From Robiginitalea biformata HTCC2501 (GTDB lineage Bacteria > Bacteroidota > Bacteroidia > Flavobacteriales > Flavobacteriaceae): a stretch of 64,000 nucleotides of DNA. Below, in pieces: positions 1-8,257 of this stretch (positions are counted from its first letter, which is position 1; the number at the start of each line of letters is the position of its first letter). The stretch covers positions 1,528,501 through 1,592,500 of the forward strand of contig NC_013222.1 in assembly GCF_000024125.1 (NCBI RefSeq). The letters run 5' to 3'. Both the position numbers and the translations under genes were made by a program. The notes below the pieces were generated by a model. The model ran no database searches, had not been told where the DNA came from, and saw only the letters and a program-made list of their open reading frames with translations.

Positions 1-1831
1 GATTGCCGACCTGAACAACACGGGCAGGGATGCAACCGGGGAACTTTATGAATTGCTATACCCGGAACAATTGACCGGTGAAACATTTGTCGGGGATAAG
101 GCATCCCTGCGGACCCGGCTCGGCAACCCGAATCCATGGGGCAGCCTGCAGGAATTTCGGTACGAAGCCAATGAAGCGGAAACCTTTGCGGGAAGCGCCC
201 GTTTTGAGGCAGGGGCGGCCAATAAACTCCACTTTCTGCTCGTTTACAGCGGGGATGAAACCCGGGCCGGGGCTTCCACTTCGGAAGATTACCGGGCAGG
301 GGGAGCGGACTTTCGAAATTCAGAGACGATGGCATACAGGGGTTTCGAGCGTGCCGGGATGGCCCGGGCGGGCCTGGTCCGCGAACTTGCAGGGATGCGT
401 CTGGAATGGGTCAACACTCTCAAGTACAGTGTTTTCGGGGAGCGTCAAACCGGGGAATTCAATGGCCGGGCGGTGGGTGGTTCCGCCCGGGAAGTTCGCT
501 CGGGCCTGGACAGCCGCCTGACCTGGACCCGCCGGTTGGATGCCCGGTCGGCCCTGCAAGTAACTGGCCGCTATGTGACAGACCGTATGCCTTTTCGCCA
601 GTGGATACCCGACATTTCCGGTTCGGGATCTTCAAACCTGCCCGGGGTGGACGGGTTTATTGAGCAGAAATCCCGGAACCACCTGGGTTTTTTGGGCGTT
701 GAAGCTACTTGCTTCCGGAAGGCATCCTCCGGGATGCTTCAAGGGACAGTGGGTGTAACCCATCGGGCAGAGAACCTGGTGTTCCCACCTTACGATTGGT
801 TCCATATGGGAGGTTTTGGGAATGGTTTGTTTACAGCTTATATGAGGGGGGAGATTGAACAGTCTTTTGGGAAGCAGTTGCAATTGCTTGCCGGGGGTGC
901 CCTGGTTTTTGGGAGGAACCGCTATTCCGGGGAGGATGCTTTCTATACTAGCTATTTGAACCTGTTGCCAAAAATCCGACTGACCTGGAATCCGAATGAC
1001 CTGAATACCCTGAGCTTTTCCTACTCGCTGGGGGCTGAGCCGTCGGGTCTGCAAGAACACGCCGGCGCTTATTTCCTTATGGGTTACCGGAACATCCGCC
1101 GGGGTGTGGGGGAGTTTTTCCTCGGACGCAGCCACAGGTTTTTATTCAACTACCAATTCGGGGATTGGGGGAATTCCACCATGCTGCGGGCGTCCCTTGC
1201 GGTAAATCGGGAAGATAGGTGTCTGGGGAGTTTCCGGGTCGTATGGCCGCAATTCACAGTAGACTCCCAACAGCGTTTTGATCGAGCAACTTCCGTTTCA
1301 TTGGGCGCTTCCGGCAATTGGTTTGTTCCGGGCCTGGAGTCTAACCTCAAGGCGGAATACCACCTTTCCCGAAGAATTTTTCAAGACCGGATCAACTTCG
1401 CACTGCGTTCCCTGGAGGGTTTGTCAACCCGATGGGGAGCAGCGTGGCGTACGGCCTGGGATCGTGGGTTCAACCTGCATGCGGGAAGTCGCTGGAACTG
1501 GTCGGCAACCCGGGGGGATTGGCGAAACACCGCTCAAAGCTCCGAGTATTTCCTCGATTTGGAGTTTCGGCCGCGGCCCGACTGGTTCCTTACCCTGAAA
1601 TCGCGAAGAGAGGCATTTCGGGGATCCGGCAAGCCGGCGATTGCCTGGTTTTCCGATCTGGATGTCCGCTACCGGCCAAGAGCCGGCCAATTGGCCTATA
1701 GGCTGGGGGTGCGAAACCTGTTTAATACCAGGAGCTACCGGACCGTATTTCCAACGGATACCGGCGAGGTTACCTCCACCCTGAACCTGCTTCCCCGATT
1801 GATTGCTTTGGAAGCGGAGTTCCGGTTTTAG
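1..1831 (+). CDS. TonB-dependent receptor-like outer-membrane beta-barrel, 5' truncated by window edge
   Basis: The reading frame is open from the first bases of the window, so the true start lies upstream and only the C-terminal part (about 609 codons) is visible. The protein alternates aromatic and polar residues in many short strands, as in a large beta-barrel. It ends LEAEFRF with a terminal Phe, the usual last barrel strand recognised by the BAM complex. A near-terminal stretch (RLGVRNLFNTRSYRTVFPT) resembles the end of TonB-dependent receptors. The plug domain is not in view, so substrate and TonB dependence cannot be judged. The stop codon lies inside the first copy of a 25-bp tandem repeat. 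Confidence 0.75.
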   Translation, partial: IADLNNTGRDATGELYELLYPEQLTGETFVGDKASLRTRLGNPNPWGSLQEFRYEANEAETFAGSARFEAGAANKLHFLLVYSGDETRAGASTSEDYRAGGADFRNSETMAYRGFERAGMARAGLVRELAGMRLEWVNTLKYSVFGERQTGEFNGRAVGGSAREVRSGLDSRLTWTRRLDARSALQVTGRYVTDRMPFRQWIPDISGSGSSNLPGVDGFIEQKSRNHLGFLGVEATCFRKASSGMLQGTVGVTHRAENLVFPPYDWFHMGGFGNGLFTAYMRGEIEQSFGKQLQLLAGGALVFGRNRYSGEDAFYTSYLNLLPKIRLTWNPNDLNTLSFSYSLGAEPSGLQEHAGAYFLMGYRNIRRGVGEFFLGRSHRFLFNYQFGDWGNSTMLRASLAVNREDRCLGSFRVVWPQFTVDSQQRFDRATSVSLGASGNWFVPGLESNLKAEYHLSRRIFQDRINFALRSLEGLSTRWGAAWRTAWDRGFNLHAGSRWNWSATRGDWRNTAQSSEYFLDLEFRPRPDWFLTLKSRREAFRGSGKPAIAWFSDLDVRYRPRAGQLAYRLGVRNLFNTRSYRTVFPTDTGEVTSTLNLLPRLIALEAEFRF

Positions 1832-1876
1832 GCCCGGATATTGCACCCTGCTTTAGGCCCGGATATTGCACCCTGC
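1827..1876. repeat. Perfect 25-bp tandem duplication over the stop codon
   Basis: Two identical, directly adjacent 25-bp units (1827-1851 and 1852-1876) start with TTTAGGCCCGGATATTGC. The first copy contains the TAG stop of the barrel gene. The second lies wholly in the 3' untranslated region, so the coding sequence is unchanged. It looks like a recent slippage duplication. Confidence 0.95.
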
Positions 1877-1984
1877 TCCTATTTTGGAATAATACCTGTT
1901 TGGAAATTGCCTGTAAGTTGATTAAAATGGAGCGGATTTGTCCAATGATTCACAATACGAATTCATTCAACCCGATTCGTCACC

Positions 1985-2680
1985 ATGTCTACCCGAGCCG
2001 CGAAGATTATTAATTTCAACCGGGAAGTTGCCTTTTCGGGCAGCCTGCCTCCGGACATCCGCATCCTGAACCCATTCCGATCCAATTCGGAGGTTCAGGC
2101 CATTTCCGAGGCCTTTTACAGGAAGTTTTATTCGGATAACCAACCCCGAAAACTGATTCTTGGGATCAACCCGGGCCGGTTGGGAGCGGGGGCCACCGGG
2201 ATCCCGTTTACCGACAGCAAGCGGCTCGGGGACCCGTGCGGCCTTGAAACCGGAAGCCTCAAGACGCACGAACCCTCCTCGGTCTTTATCTATGAGGTTA
2301 TCGATGCAATGGGCGGGCCGGAAAGGTTTTACAGCAAGTACTATATCAATTCGGTCTGCCCGCTCGGGTTTGTCCGCAAAAACCAGAAGGGGAATTGGGT
2401 TAACTGCAATTATTACGACTTCCCCGAGCTTTTCAAGGCGGTACGTCCGTTTATGATTGAGAACCTGCAGACCCAGGCCCGGATTGCAGGGGATGCCTCC
2501 GTCTGTTTTGCCCTCGGAAAAAAGAACGCGCGGTTTTTGGAAACACTCAACCAGGAAGCCGGCTTATTTGCACACATCGTAGCGCTGGACCACCCGAGGT
2601 ATGTGGTGCAGTATAAATCCCGGCATATGTCGGAGTATGTAGCCACCTACCGGCGCGCACTCCAGGCGGCACATGATTAA
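1985..2680 (+). CDS. SMUG-like uracil-DNA glycosylase family protein (DUF4918 type)
   Basis: A 231-residue soluble protein probably acting in base-excision repair of deaminated bases. Motif 1 of the UDG superfamily is GINPGRLGAGATG at residues 60-72, the water-activating loop. The second catalytic loop is HPRY at about 203-206, as in SMUG enzymes. Length and motifs match the Bacteroidota SMUG2/DUF4918 group as I remember it. The Asn of GINPG is the predicted catalytic residue. ATG start; stands alone after a 150-bp gap. Substrate preference (U, hypoxanthine or xanthine) cannot be read from sequence. Confidence 0.8.
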   Translation: MSTRAAKIINFNREVAFSGSLPPDIRILNPFRSNSEVQAISEAFYRKFYSDNQPRKLILGINPGRLGAGATGIPFTDSKRLGDPCGLETGSLKTHEPSSVFIYEVIDAMGGPERFYSKYYINSVCPLGFVRKNQKGNWVNCNYYDFPELFKAVRPFMIENLQTQARIAGDASVCFALGKKNARFLETLNQEAGLFAHIVALDHPRYVVQYKSRHMSEYVATYRRALQAAHD

Positions 2681-2771
2681 AACCCTTGTTTTTTAATGGT
2701 TTATCTCCAACGTAAACCGTAAAAAACCGAGTATATTTAAAGGTCCCCCTCGAAGGAAAAACGATTGACTC

Positions 2772-4481
2772 GTGGACAAGCCTATTGCAGATCTTCATTG
2801 CCACCCGAGCCTGAAGCCGCATCTGAACGACAGGATTCCCGACATCTGGCGCCGGGCTGAAAACCCTCTGGCCCATCAGGTATTTGCCCGATTCAGTATC
2901 CGCAAACTGGTTTTGGCCGGGACGCTCAACAAACTTGCCCGGGTTACCCAATCCAATCTGGACGCGTGTTTCGAGGGTCGGAACCGACTGGTGGTTTGCA
3001 GCCTGTATCCGTTTGAACGGGAATTCCTGCGCCCGGACCGACCTTTCAAGAGGGCATCCCTGCTGGTTCGTACCGGCCTGCAACTTCTGTTGGGACGCCG
3101 GTACCGGAAAAGCGTGGACCTCAAACTGATCCGGTTGATAACCGGAATTTCCGAAAAATGGACCAGTTGGTTCCTCGGCCAGGTTCACGGGCAGGAGGTG
3201 TGGATCGATTATTTTCGGGATTACCAGCGCGAATACAACTACCTGAAGGACTCCCAGGGCCCGCGCCCGGGGGACGCTGCCGTTGGTTCCATCCCGGAAT
3301 TCCGGTTGGTCCGGTCTTTTGCCGAATTGGAAGCCCTGGAAGGCCGGCCGGTCATTTGCGGCATCCTTTCGCTCGAAGGCCTGCACGGTATCGGCAGGTA
3401 TCCCAAAAAGGCCCTTCGGGGGGCTACCCCGTTTGAAGATTTGATGCCGGAGGAACAGGAGGCCATCCGAACGTCACTCTTCAGGAACCTGGATACTATA
3501 AAAATGGCCGGTCGCGGGACAGGCTCCGACCCGGATGGGATCGCACCGTTTTTCGTCACCTTTTCCCACCACATGAACAATTTCCTGGCTGGCCATGCCC
3601 GGAGTTTTGGGGGCTTGCTCAGCCGGGTATTCAACCAACAGCCCGGGTTGGGCCTCGGGTTTTCGGCCCTGGGGGAGGAAATGGTGGGGAGGCTGCTGGA
3701 GCGGCGGGAAGATGCCGGCAGGATATTGATCGATACAAAACACCTGTCGCTCAAGGCACGGGGGGAATACTACCGGAGGGTCGGCAATATGCGGAACCGG
3801 GGGGACAACGTCCCGGTAATTGCGAGTCATACTGCTGTGAACGGCCTGGCGGATCTGGCAACAGCAGCGGGCAATGACAACGACCCCCGGATAGAACGCC
3901 GGTCCTATATCAGCCGGTTTTCCATCAACCTGACCGACGAAGATATCCGGGAAATCCTGAAATCGGATGGCCTGATCGGTATTTGCATGCACGACGGCCG
4001 GATGCCCGGCCGCAAATTCAAAAGAAAATTAAAAGCTGTAAGGGCTTATCGCGAAAAAGCGAAACGACTGTATGCGCAACTCTTCCTCACCAATGTATTT
4101 CATATTGTCCGGGTTGGGGAGGTGTACCTGGCTTCCGGGGGACGGGTTGCCGGCTCTGCAGACCCCTGGAAAACCGTGGCCCTGGGCTCGGATAACGACG
4201 GGATTGTCGACCCGTTTGACACCTACCGGACAGCTGCCGATTTTCCGGCATTCCGGGAGAAGTTGATCGAGGCGCTCAAAACCCAGGAGCGTCCCTATAT
4301 GAGGGAATTCCGGATCCTTTCGCTTCCCGGGGAGGTTCCCATGCCGGCAGCAGAAATCGCGCGGCTGATGAACGGGCAATCCCCGGAGGAAGTCGTTGAC
4401 CGGATTTTTTATGGAAACGTCCGGCATTTCCTGAAGAAGTACTTTAACGATGCCTACCGGTACGCACAACCGATTGCCTGA
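2772..4481 (+). CDS. Membrane dipeptidase-like (peptidase M19 family) metallohydrolase
   Basis: 569 residues starting at GTG; an in-frame TGA at 2766-2768 rules out extension. The N-terminus has the metal-binding DLHCHP motif (His9, His11). A later SHTAVNG motif near residue 350 and GSDNDGIVDPFD near 472 match the metal- and substrate-site blocks of M19 renal-dipeptidase-like amidohydrolases (SHS...GSDFDG). It is clearly longer than typical M19 enzymes (about 350-420) because of inserts between the first His pair and the middle of the barrel. No signal peptide is visible, so it is probably cytoplasmic. A role in dipeptide hydrolysis is inferred from family; the substrate is unknown. Confidence 0.7.
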   Translation: MDKPIADLHCHPSLKPHLNDRIPDIWRRAENPLAHQVFARFSIRKLVLAGTLNKLARVTQSNLDACFEGRNRLVVCSLYPFEREFLRPDRPFKRASLLVRTGLQLLLGRRYRKSVDLKLIRLITGISEKWTSWFLGQVHGQEVWIDYFRDYQREYNYLKDSQGPRPGDAAVGSIPEFRLVRSFAELEALEGRPVICGILSLEGLHGIGRYPKKALRGATPFEDLMPEEQEAIRTSLFRNLDTIKMAGRGTGSDPDGIAPFFVTFSHHMNNFLAGHARSFGGLLSRVFNQQPGLGLGFSALGEEMVGRLLERREDAGRILIDTKHLSLKARGEYYRRVGNMRNRGDNVPVIASHTAVNGLADLATAAGNDNDPRIERRSYISRFSINLTDEDIREILKSDGLIGICMHDGRMPGRKFKRKLKAVRAYREKAKRLYAQLFLTNVFHIVRVGEVYLASGGRVAGSADPWKTVALGSDNDGIVDPFDTYRTAADFPAFREKLIEALKTQERPYMREFRILSLPGEVPMPAAEIARLMNGQSPEEVVDRIFYGNVRHFLKKYFNDAYRYAQPIA

Positions 4482-4508
4482 CCACCGGGGCATCAAACGC
4501 GGTTAGAA

Positions 4509-5201
4509 ATGAAAAAGATGAATGACGAAATGATTGTGTCCTACCTCACGCTGAGGAAGACCATTGGCTATGTCGCCGTGGGGATGCCCGTATTTTTGGT
4601 GGTGGGCTCCGTACTGGTAGGTGATTGTGCAGAAATTCAGCACTCCATCAGCGATTACTACCACACCCAGATGCGCGATGGGCTGGTGGGGACCATTTGC
4701 GCAATCTCTTTTTTCCTCTTTGCCTACAAGGGGTACGACGTACGGGATTTCCGGGCTACCAGGCTGGCTGCTGTTTCGGCCCTGTTGGTGGCTTTTTTCC
4801 CTACCATTTTTACAGGAACGCCGGTAACCCCCTGCAACGATGTCCGGCCCATTGAGAATGTCCTGGTTAAGAACATCCACTTTATAAGTGCCCTGGTTTT
4901 CTTCCTGACCCTGTCTTATATCTCCCTCTTCCTGTTCACCAGGAGCAGCCGTTCCCCGTCCCACCAACCCCGTCCAAAGAAAGCCCGGAACAGGATCTAC
5001 CGGATCTGCGGCTATATCATGCTGGGATGCCTGGGGTTACTCGCCCTGTATTTCTTCTGGCTGGAAGAAATTTACCCGCAGCTCGAGGCCTATAACCCGG
5101 TATTCTGGCTGGAATCCGCAGCCCTTTGGGCTTTTGGCTTTTCCTGGCTTACCAAGGGGAAGTTGTTTTATCAAAAAAAAGCTACCGGCCCCGCTGGATG
5201 A
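4509..5201 (+). CDS. Multi-pass inner-membrane protein, function unknown
   Basis: A 230-residue protein with about six hydrophobic segments (near 18-36, 60-78, 84-102, 120-142, 165-185 and 198-216). After the first helix is a polar motif, HSISDYYHTQMRD, that could bind a ligand or metal. The overall plan recalls DUF998-type membrane proteins, but I cannot assign it securely. It follows the M19-like gene by 27 bp and may be cotranscribed. Its last 20 bp overlap the end of the convergent lipoprotein gene. Confidence 0.6.
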   Translation: MKKMNDEMIVSYLTLRKTIGYVAVGMPVFLVVGSVLVGDCAEIQHSISDYYHTQMRDGLVGTICAISFFLFAYKGYDVRDFRATRLAAVSALLVAFFPTIFTGTPVTPCNDVRPIENVLVKNIHFISALVFFLTLSYISLFLFTRSSRSPSHQPRPKKARNRIYRICGYIMLGCLGLLALYFFWLEEIYPQLEAYNPVFWLESAALWAFGFSWLTKGKLFYQKKATGPAG

Positions 5202-6336
5202 TTTCGCGGATTACGAGCCGCTCTGGAACGATGGGCAGGGGGATGATTTGAAGGGGTTTCCCGGTAAAATCCGTGAGGACGACCCCGCCTTCCGGGCTGC
5301 CGTCGCCGATGACATAGGTGATGACTACCAATCCGGTTGACGGGTCTGCGTCGAAATTCCCGAAGAGGACCCGGTTGCCGGTCTCCAATTCGATGCGTTC
5401 CTGCAGGACAGGGAGGAAGGGCGTACCCCCCGAGGAGAAATTGCCGCCTCCCAGATCGTACAGGGCGGGTTGCGAAAAGAACAGGCTGGGTTGTTGATAG
5501 ATCAGGGACAGCAGCAGGACTTCTCCGGAAAATCGGGTTTGGAAGAGCCCCGGGCTTAAAAGCGGGATGTTGGGGGTGTTACCCCCCGACGTAAATGTCT
5601 GCGATCCCGTGAGGAATACCTCATAGGTTTCATCCCGCCCAAACAGCAAGAGTTCTTCCCCGCGCAGGGTAGCCGCCAAAAAGTTTCCTGTGAGGTCCAG
5701 ATTGGTCACCACGGCCCCGTCCTCCAGGTCGATCAGCGTAAGCACGGGCAGATCCGTATCCGCATTGGTATAATAGGCAATCAGCATCCCCTCCCGGAAC
5801 AACATGTTGATTTGGCCGCTGATTGCCGTCTGCGTGAGGCGCAGGTCCCGGCATTCCGCCGTATTGCGGTTAAATATCCGCAATCGCGCCTCCTCCGGGG
5901 AGCCTGCAGGAAACCGGGAATACGCCGCCACCACATAATCCCGGTTCCCCCAGACGGTCCTAATGGATTGATCGTTTCCGGTTTCTCCGGAAAACCCGCA
6001 AATATCCGATTCGGCGAATACATCCCCGGTTTCCAGGTCTTTGTAATAGACCCGGGATTGCCGGTTGTCCCAAGTGTAGTAGGCAATGGAGGCCGTGTCG
6101 ATCTGGTTCCGGGCATCCTGCAGGAACTGCAGGTTGAACTCCCCGCTGACGCTCACCAAAACCGGCTGATCCTCATCCGTGCGCATATCCAGCTGGACGA
6201 TTTCCTCACTGGTGTTGGCAAAGGCGGTAAATGCAACTACAGGGACCGGGCTTTCCGAGCTGGGGGCGTCTGTGGAACACCCCGGAAACACGAACAGGGC
6301 AAGTGGCAACAGGATGGCAACGACAGTCTTTTTCAT
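5182..6336 (-). CDS. Lipoprotein, possible beta-propeller, unknown function
   Basis: Start chosen at 6336 (MKKTVVAILL), because this gives a standard lipoprotein signal with lipobox VFPGC and lipidated Cys20. An upstream ATG at 6354 would add six residues. The mature 364 residues are rich in short beta-type segments with repeated blade-like phrases, such as YYTWDNRQSRVYYKDLETGD and YYTNADTDLPVLTLIDLEDG. This suggests a propeller-like surface protein, but I recognise no family. It converges on, and overlaps by 20 bp, the upstream membrane-protein gene. Confidence 0.7.
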   Translation of the reverse strand: MKKTVVAILLPLALFVFPGCSTDAPSSESPVPVVAFTAFANTSEEIVQLDMRTDEDQPVLVSVSGEFNLQFLQDARNQIDTASIAYYTWDNRQSRVYYKDLETGDVFAESDICGFSGETGNDQSIRTVWGNRDYVVAAYSRFPAGSPEEARLRIFNRNTAECRDLRLTQTAISGQINMLFREGMLIAYYTNADTDLPVLTLIDLEDGAVVTNLDLTGNFLAATLRGEELLLFGRDETYEVFLTGSQTFTSGGNTPNIPLLSPGLFQTRFSGEVLLLSLIYQQPSLFFSQPALYDLGGGNFSSGGTPFLPVLQERIELETGNRVLFGNFDADPSTGLVVITYVIGDGSPEGGVVLTDFTGKPLQIIPLPIVPERLVIREIIQRGR

Positions 6337-6397
6337 AGCGGGCAACAGGATCATAGCGGGTAACGGGCGGGAGTCTAAATTACGGATACTTTCCTGA

Positions 6398-6432
6398 GCA
6401 AAAAAAGCGACCTCGTAGAAGATCGCTTTTAA
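6398..6432 (-). terminator. Rho-independent terminator of the fasciclin gene
   Basis: An 8-bp stem (6403-6410 with 6423-6430, AAAAGCGA/TCGCTTTT). On the minus strand it is followed by a T-run, 32 bp past the stop of the fasciclin-domain gene. Confidence 0.8.
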
Positions 6433-6463
6433 AATAGAAGTGGGGTTGTTGAGGCCCTGTCGG

Positions 6464-7057
6464 TTACATGCCCGGCAGTACCACGGTGTCCACCACGTGG
6501 ATGACGCCGTTGGATTGGTTTACATCGGCAATGGTTACCGTTGAAATATTGCCGGAGGCATCTTTGAGTTGCACCTGGTCACCGTTTAGCATGGCCATCA
6601 GTTTGGAACCGTTGACGGTGGTAAATTCAGCGGTACCCATCCCTTTTTTAATCGCTTTTACAATGTCCTTGGCCCCGAATTTTCCGGAGAGCACATGGTA
6701 GGTGAGCACGCCTTGTAACTTCGATTTATTCTCCGGCTTCAACAGGGTTTGAACGGTGCCGGCGGGCAACTTGTCAAAAGCGGCATTGGTCGGTGCAAAA
6801 ACCGTAAACGGGCCGTCGCCCTGCAGCGTACCAACCAGATCCGCTGCCTTTACGGCTGCGACCAGGGTGGTGTGGTCCTTGGAATTCACTGCATTCGACA
6901 CGATGTCCTTTGAAGGGTACATGGCTGCGCCCCCAACCATTTTGGTGCCTTTTTCCATTTTCTTGTGGTCTCCCGTCATGGTATCCTGGGCCTGGGAATT
7001 TGTGCTGTAACCCAGAACGAGGGCAAGTAGTAAAGCGGTAAATAAATTAGAACGTTT
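6464..7057 (-). CDS. Secreted fasciclin (FAS1) domain protein
   Basis: 197 residues from ATG 7057 (MKRSNLFTALLLALVLG), preferred because it starts directly at a Sec signal peptide ending near SQAQ; the frame is open to 7087. A single FAS1 domain covers roughly residues 55-195. It has the conserved FTVFAPTNAAFDKLP block (H1 region) and the YHVLSGK and GVIHVVDTVVLP blocks (H2 region). FAS1 domains mediate adhesion to surfaces or polysaccharide and are common as small exported proteins in marine Bacteroidota. A terminator follows directly, so it is likely monocistronic. Confidence 0.93.
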   Translation of the reverse strand, partial: KRSNLFTALLLALVLGYSTNSQAQDTMTGDHKKMEKGTKMVGGAAMYPSKDIVSNAVNSKDHTTLVAAVKAADLVGTLQGDGPFTVFAPTNAAFDKLPAGTVQTLLKPENKSKLQGVLTYHVLSGKFGAKDIVKAIKKGMGTAEFTTVNGSKLMAMLNGDQVQLKDASGNISTVTIADVNQSNGVIHVVDTVVLPGM

Positions 7058-7087
7058 CATATACATTTTTTTGTGGTTTCTATCCAC

Positions 7088-7555
7088 ACTTACGGATACG
7101 GGGAGGGGAGGGTTCAGTTGTCGGGATTATTTCAGGCGAAGTTACCAGCCAATTCCCAGCAGGATTCTCGCGGATTTCCTGGGGATTTTGCAGGAGACCG
7201 GTATATGGGATTATAAGTTATTGAAGATCAATAACAACGGATTATTACAAATTACACTCAGAAGTTCACCAACTATACATATTTAAAGAAGCCACTCGGG
7301 AAAATAAAATACATTTAGAACTATACTTACAGAAGTAATATAAAAATACCTGCATAAAAAGTAGGTAATAACTGTAATTGGCTATCCCGATTATAGTCGT
7401 GTAATCGCAAGTTATCAGGCGAGATATTGATTGTTCCTGAGATTCTTAAATCCCTCTTTTTCGGATTCTCGGGCTTCCCCCAACTACTCATTTTTTAGAA
7501 AATTTCAATTAACCGGGACGGTATCGCAGGTACGGTCCAGTCAAATCTACAAGGT
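7088..7555. other. 468-bp AT-rich intergenic region
   Basis: Lies between divergent genes (fasciclin leftward, CHAP cluster rightward) and must hold both promoters. The centre (about 7200-7400) is much more AT-rich than its surroundings. I find no convincing gene, RNA or repeat, and no TANNTTTG box I would defend for the cluster. Confidence 0.5.
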
Positions 7556-8230
7556 ATGGCGAGTGCAGTTGAAATCGCATCAGCCCAAATAGGCGTACGA
7601 GAAGTAGCCGGACCAAAGTCCAACCCGCAAATCCTTCGGTACGCCAGGGAAACGGGTTTTAATAATTATCAATCCGACGATAGCGCATGGTGCAGTCTGT
7701 TCGTGAACTGGGTGGCAATGAAATCCGGTCTCGAACGCTCCAATTCACTGGCAGCCAGATCCTGGCTCAATGTCGGCATTCCCGTGGAGAACCCGGAACC
7801 AGGCGATGTGGTAGTTTTTTGGAGGGAAAGCCGGGATTCATGGAAGGGTCATGTGGGATTTTTCCAGGGTTTCTCCAATGATGGAAGCCGGGTGTATTGC
7901 CTGGGGGGAAATCAGGGTAACCAGGTATCGGTTACAGCAAAACCCTTATCCCAGGTATTGGGCTATCGAAGATTGCGAATCTTGGGGCCCATCGGTTTTT
8001 CCCGGAAAACCCTGAAAAAGGGGAGTACAGGACAGGATGTGGTGCGGTTGCAGGATGCCCTCAAACAACTCGGTTTTAATTGCGGAACATCAGACGGGAT
8101 TTTCGGACCAAAGACCGAACAGTGCCTGAAGGATTTTCAGGCGACCAATGAATCGCTGGGAATAACCGGTCAATTCGACAGAAAAACCCGGGATTACATG
8201 GTTGAGATACTTTCCGCACGATTGAATTAA
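7556..8230 (+). CDS. CHAP-type peptidoglycan amidase/endopeptidase with peptidoglycan-binding domain
   Basis: 224 residues. Residues 1-140 form a CHAP/NlpC-P60-like cysteine peptidase of the TIGR02594 type. Catalytic Cys46 lies in DDSAWCSLFVNW, His99 in WKGHVGFF, and there is a PGDVVVFW strand. Residues about 150-222 form a PG_binding_1 domain (LKKGSTGQDVVRLQDALKQL ... DGIFGPKTE). It probably cleaves peptide bonds of peptidoglycan. There is no signal peptide, although the substrate is outside the cytoplasm; such enzymes are usually released by lysis or a dedicated machine. First gene of a six-gene same-strand cluster. Confidence 0.9.
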   Translation: MASAVEIASAQIGVREVAGPKSNPQILRYARETGFNNYQSDDSAWCSLFVNWVAMKSGLERSNSLAARSWLNVGIPVENPEPGDVVVFWRESRDSWKGHVGFFQGFSNDGSRVYCLGGNQGNQVSVTAKPLSQVLGYRRLRILGPIGFSRKTLKKGSTGQDVVRLQDALKQLGFNCGTSDGIFGPKTEQCLKDFQATNESLGITGQFDRKTRDYMVEILSARLN

Positions 8231-8257
8231 TACTAAAAACGACAAATACATAAAATC

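Noticed and set aside
7071..7286. 71-codon plus-strand open frame
   Set aside because: No family features, AT-rich non-coding composition, overlaps the fasciclin promoter region.
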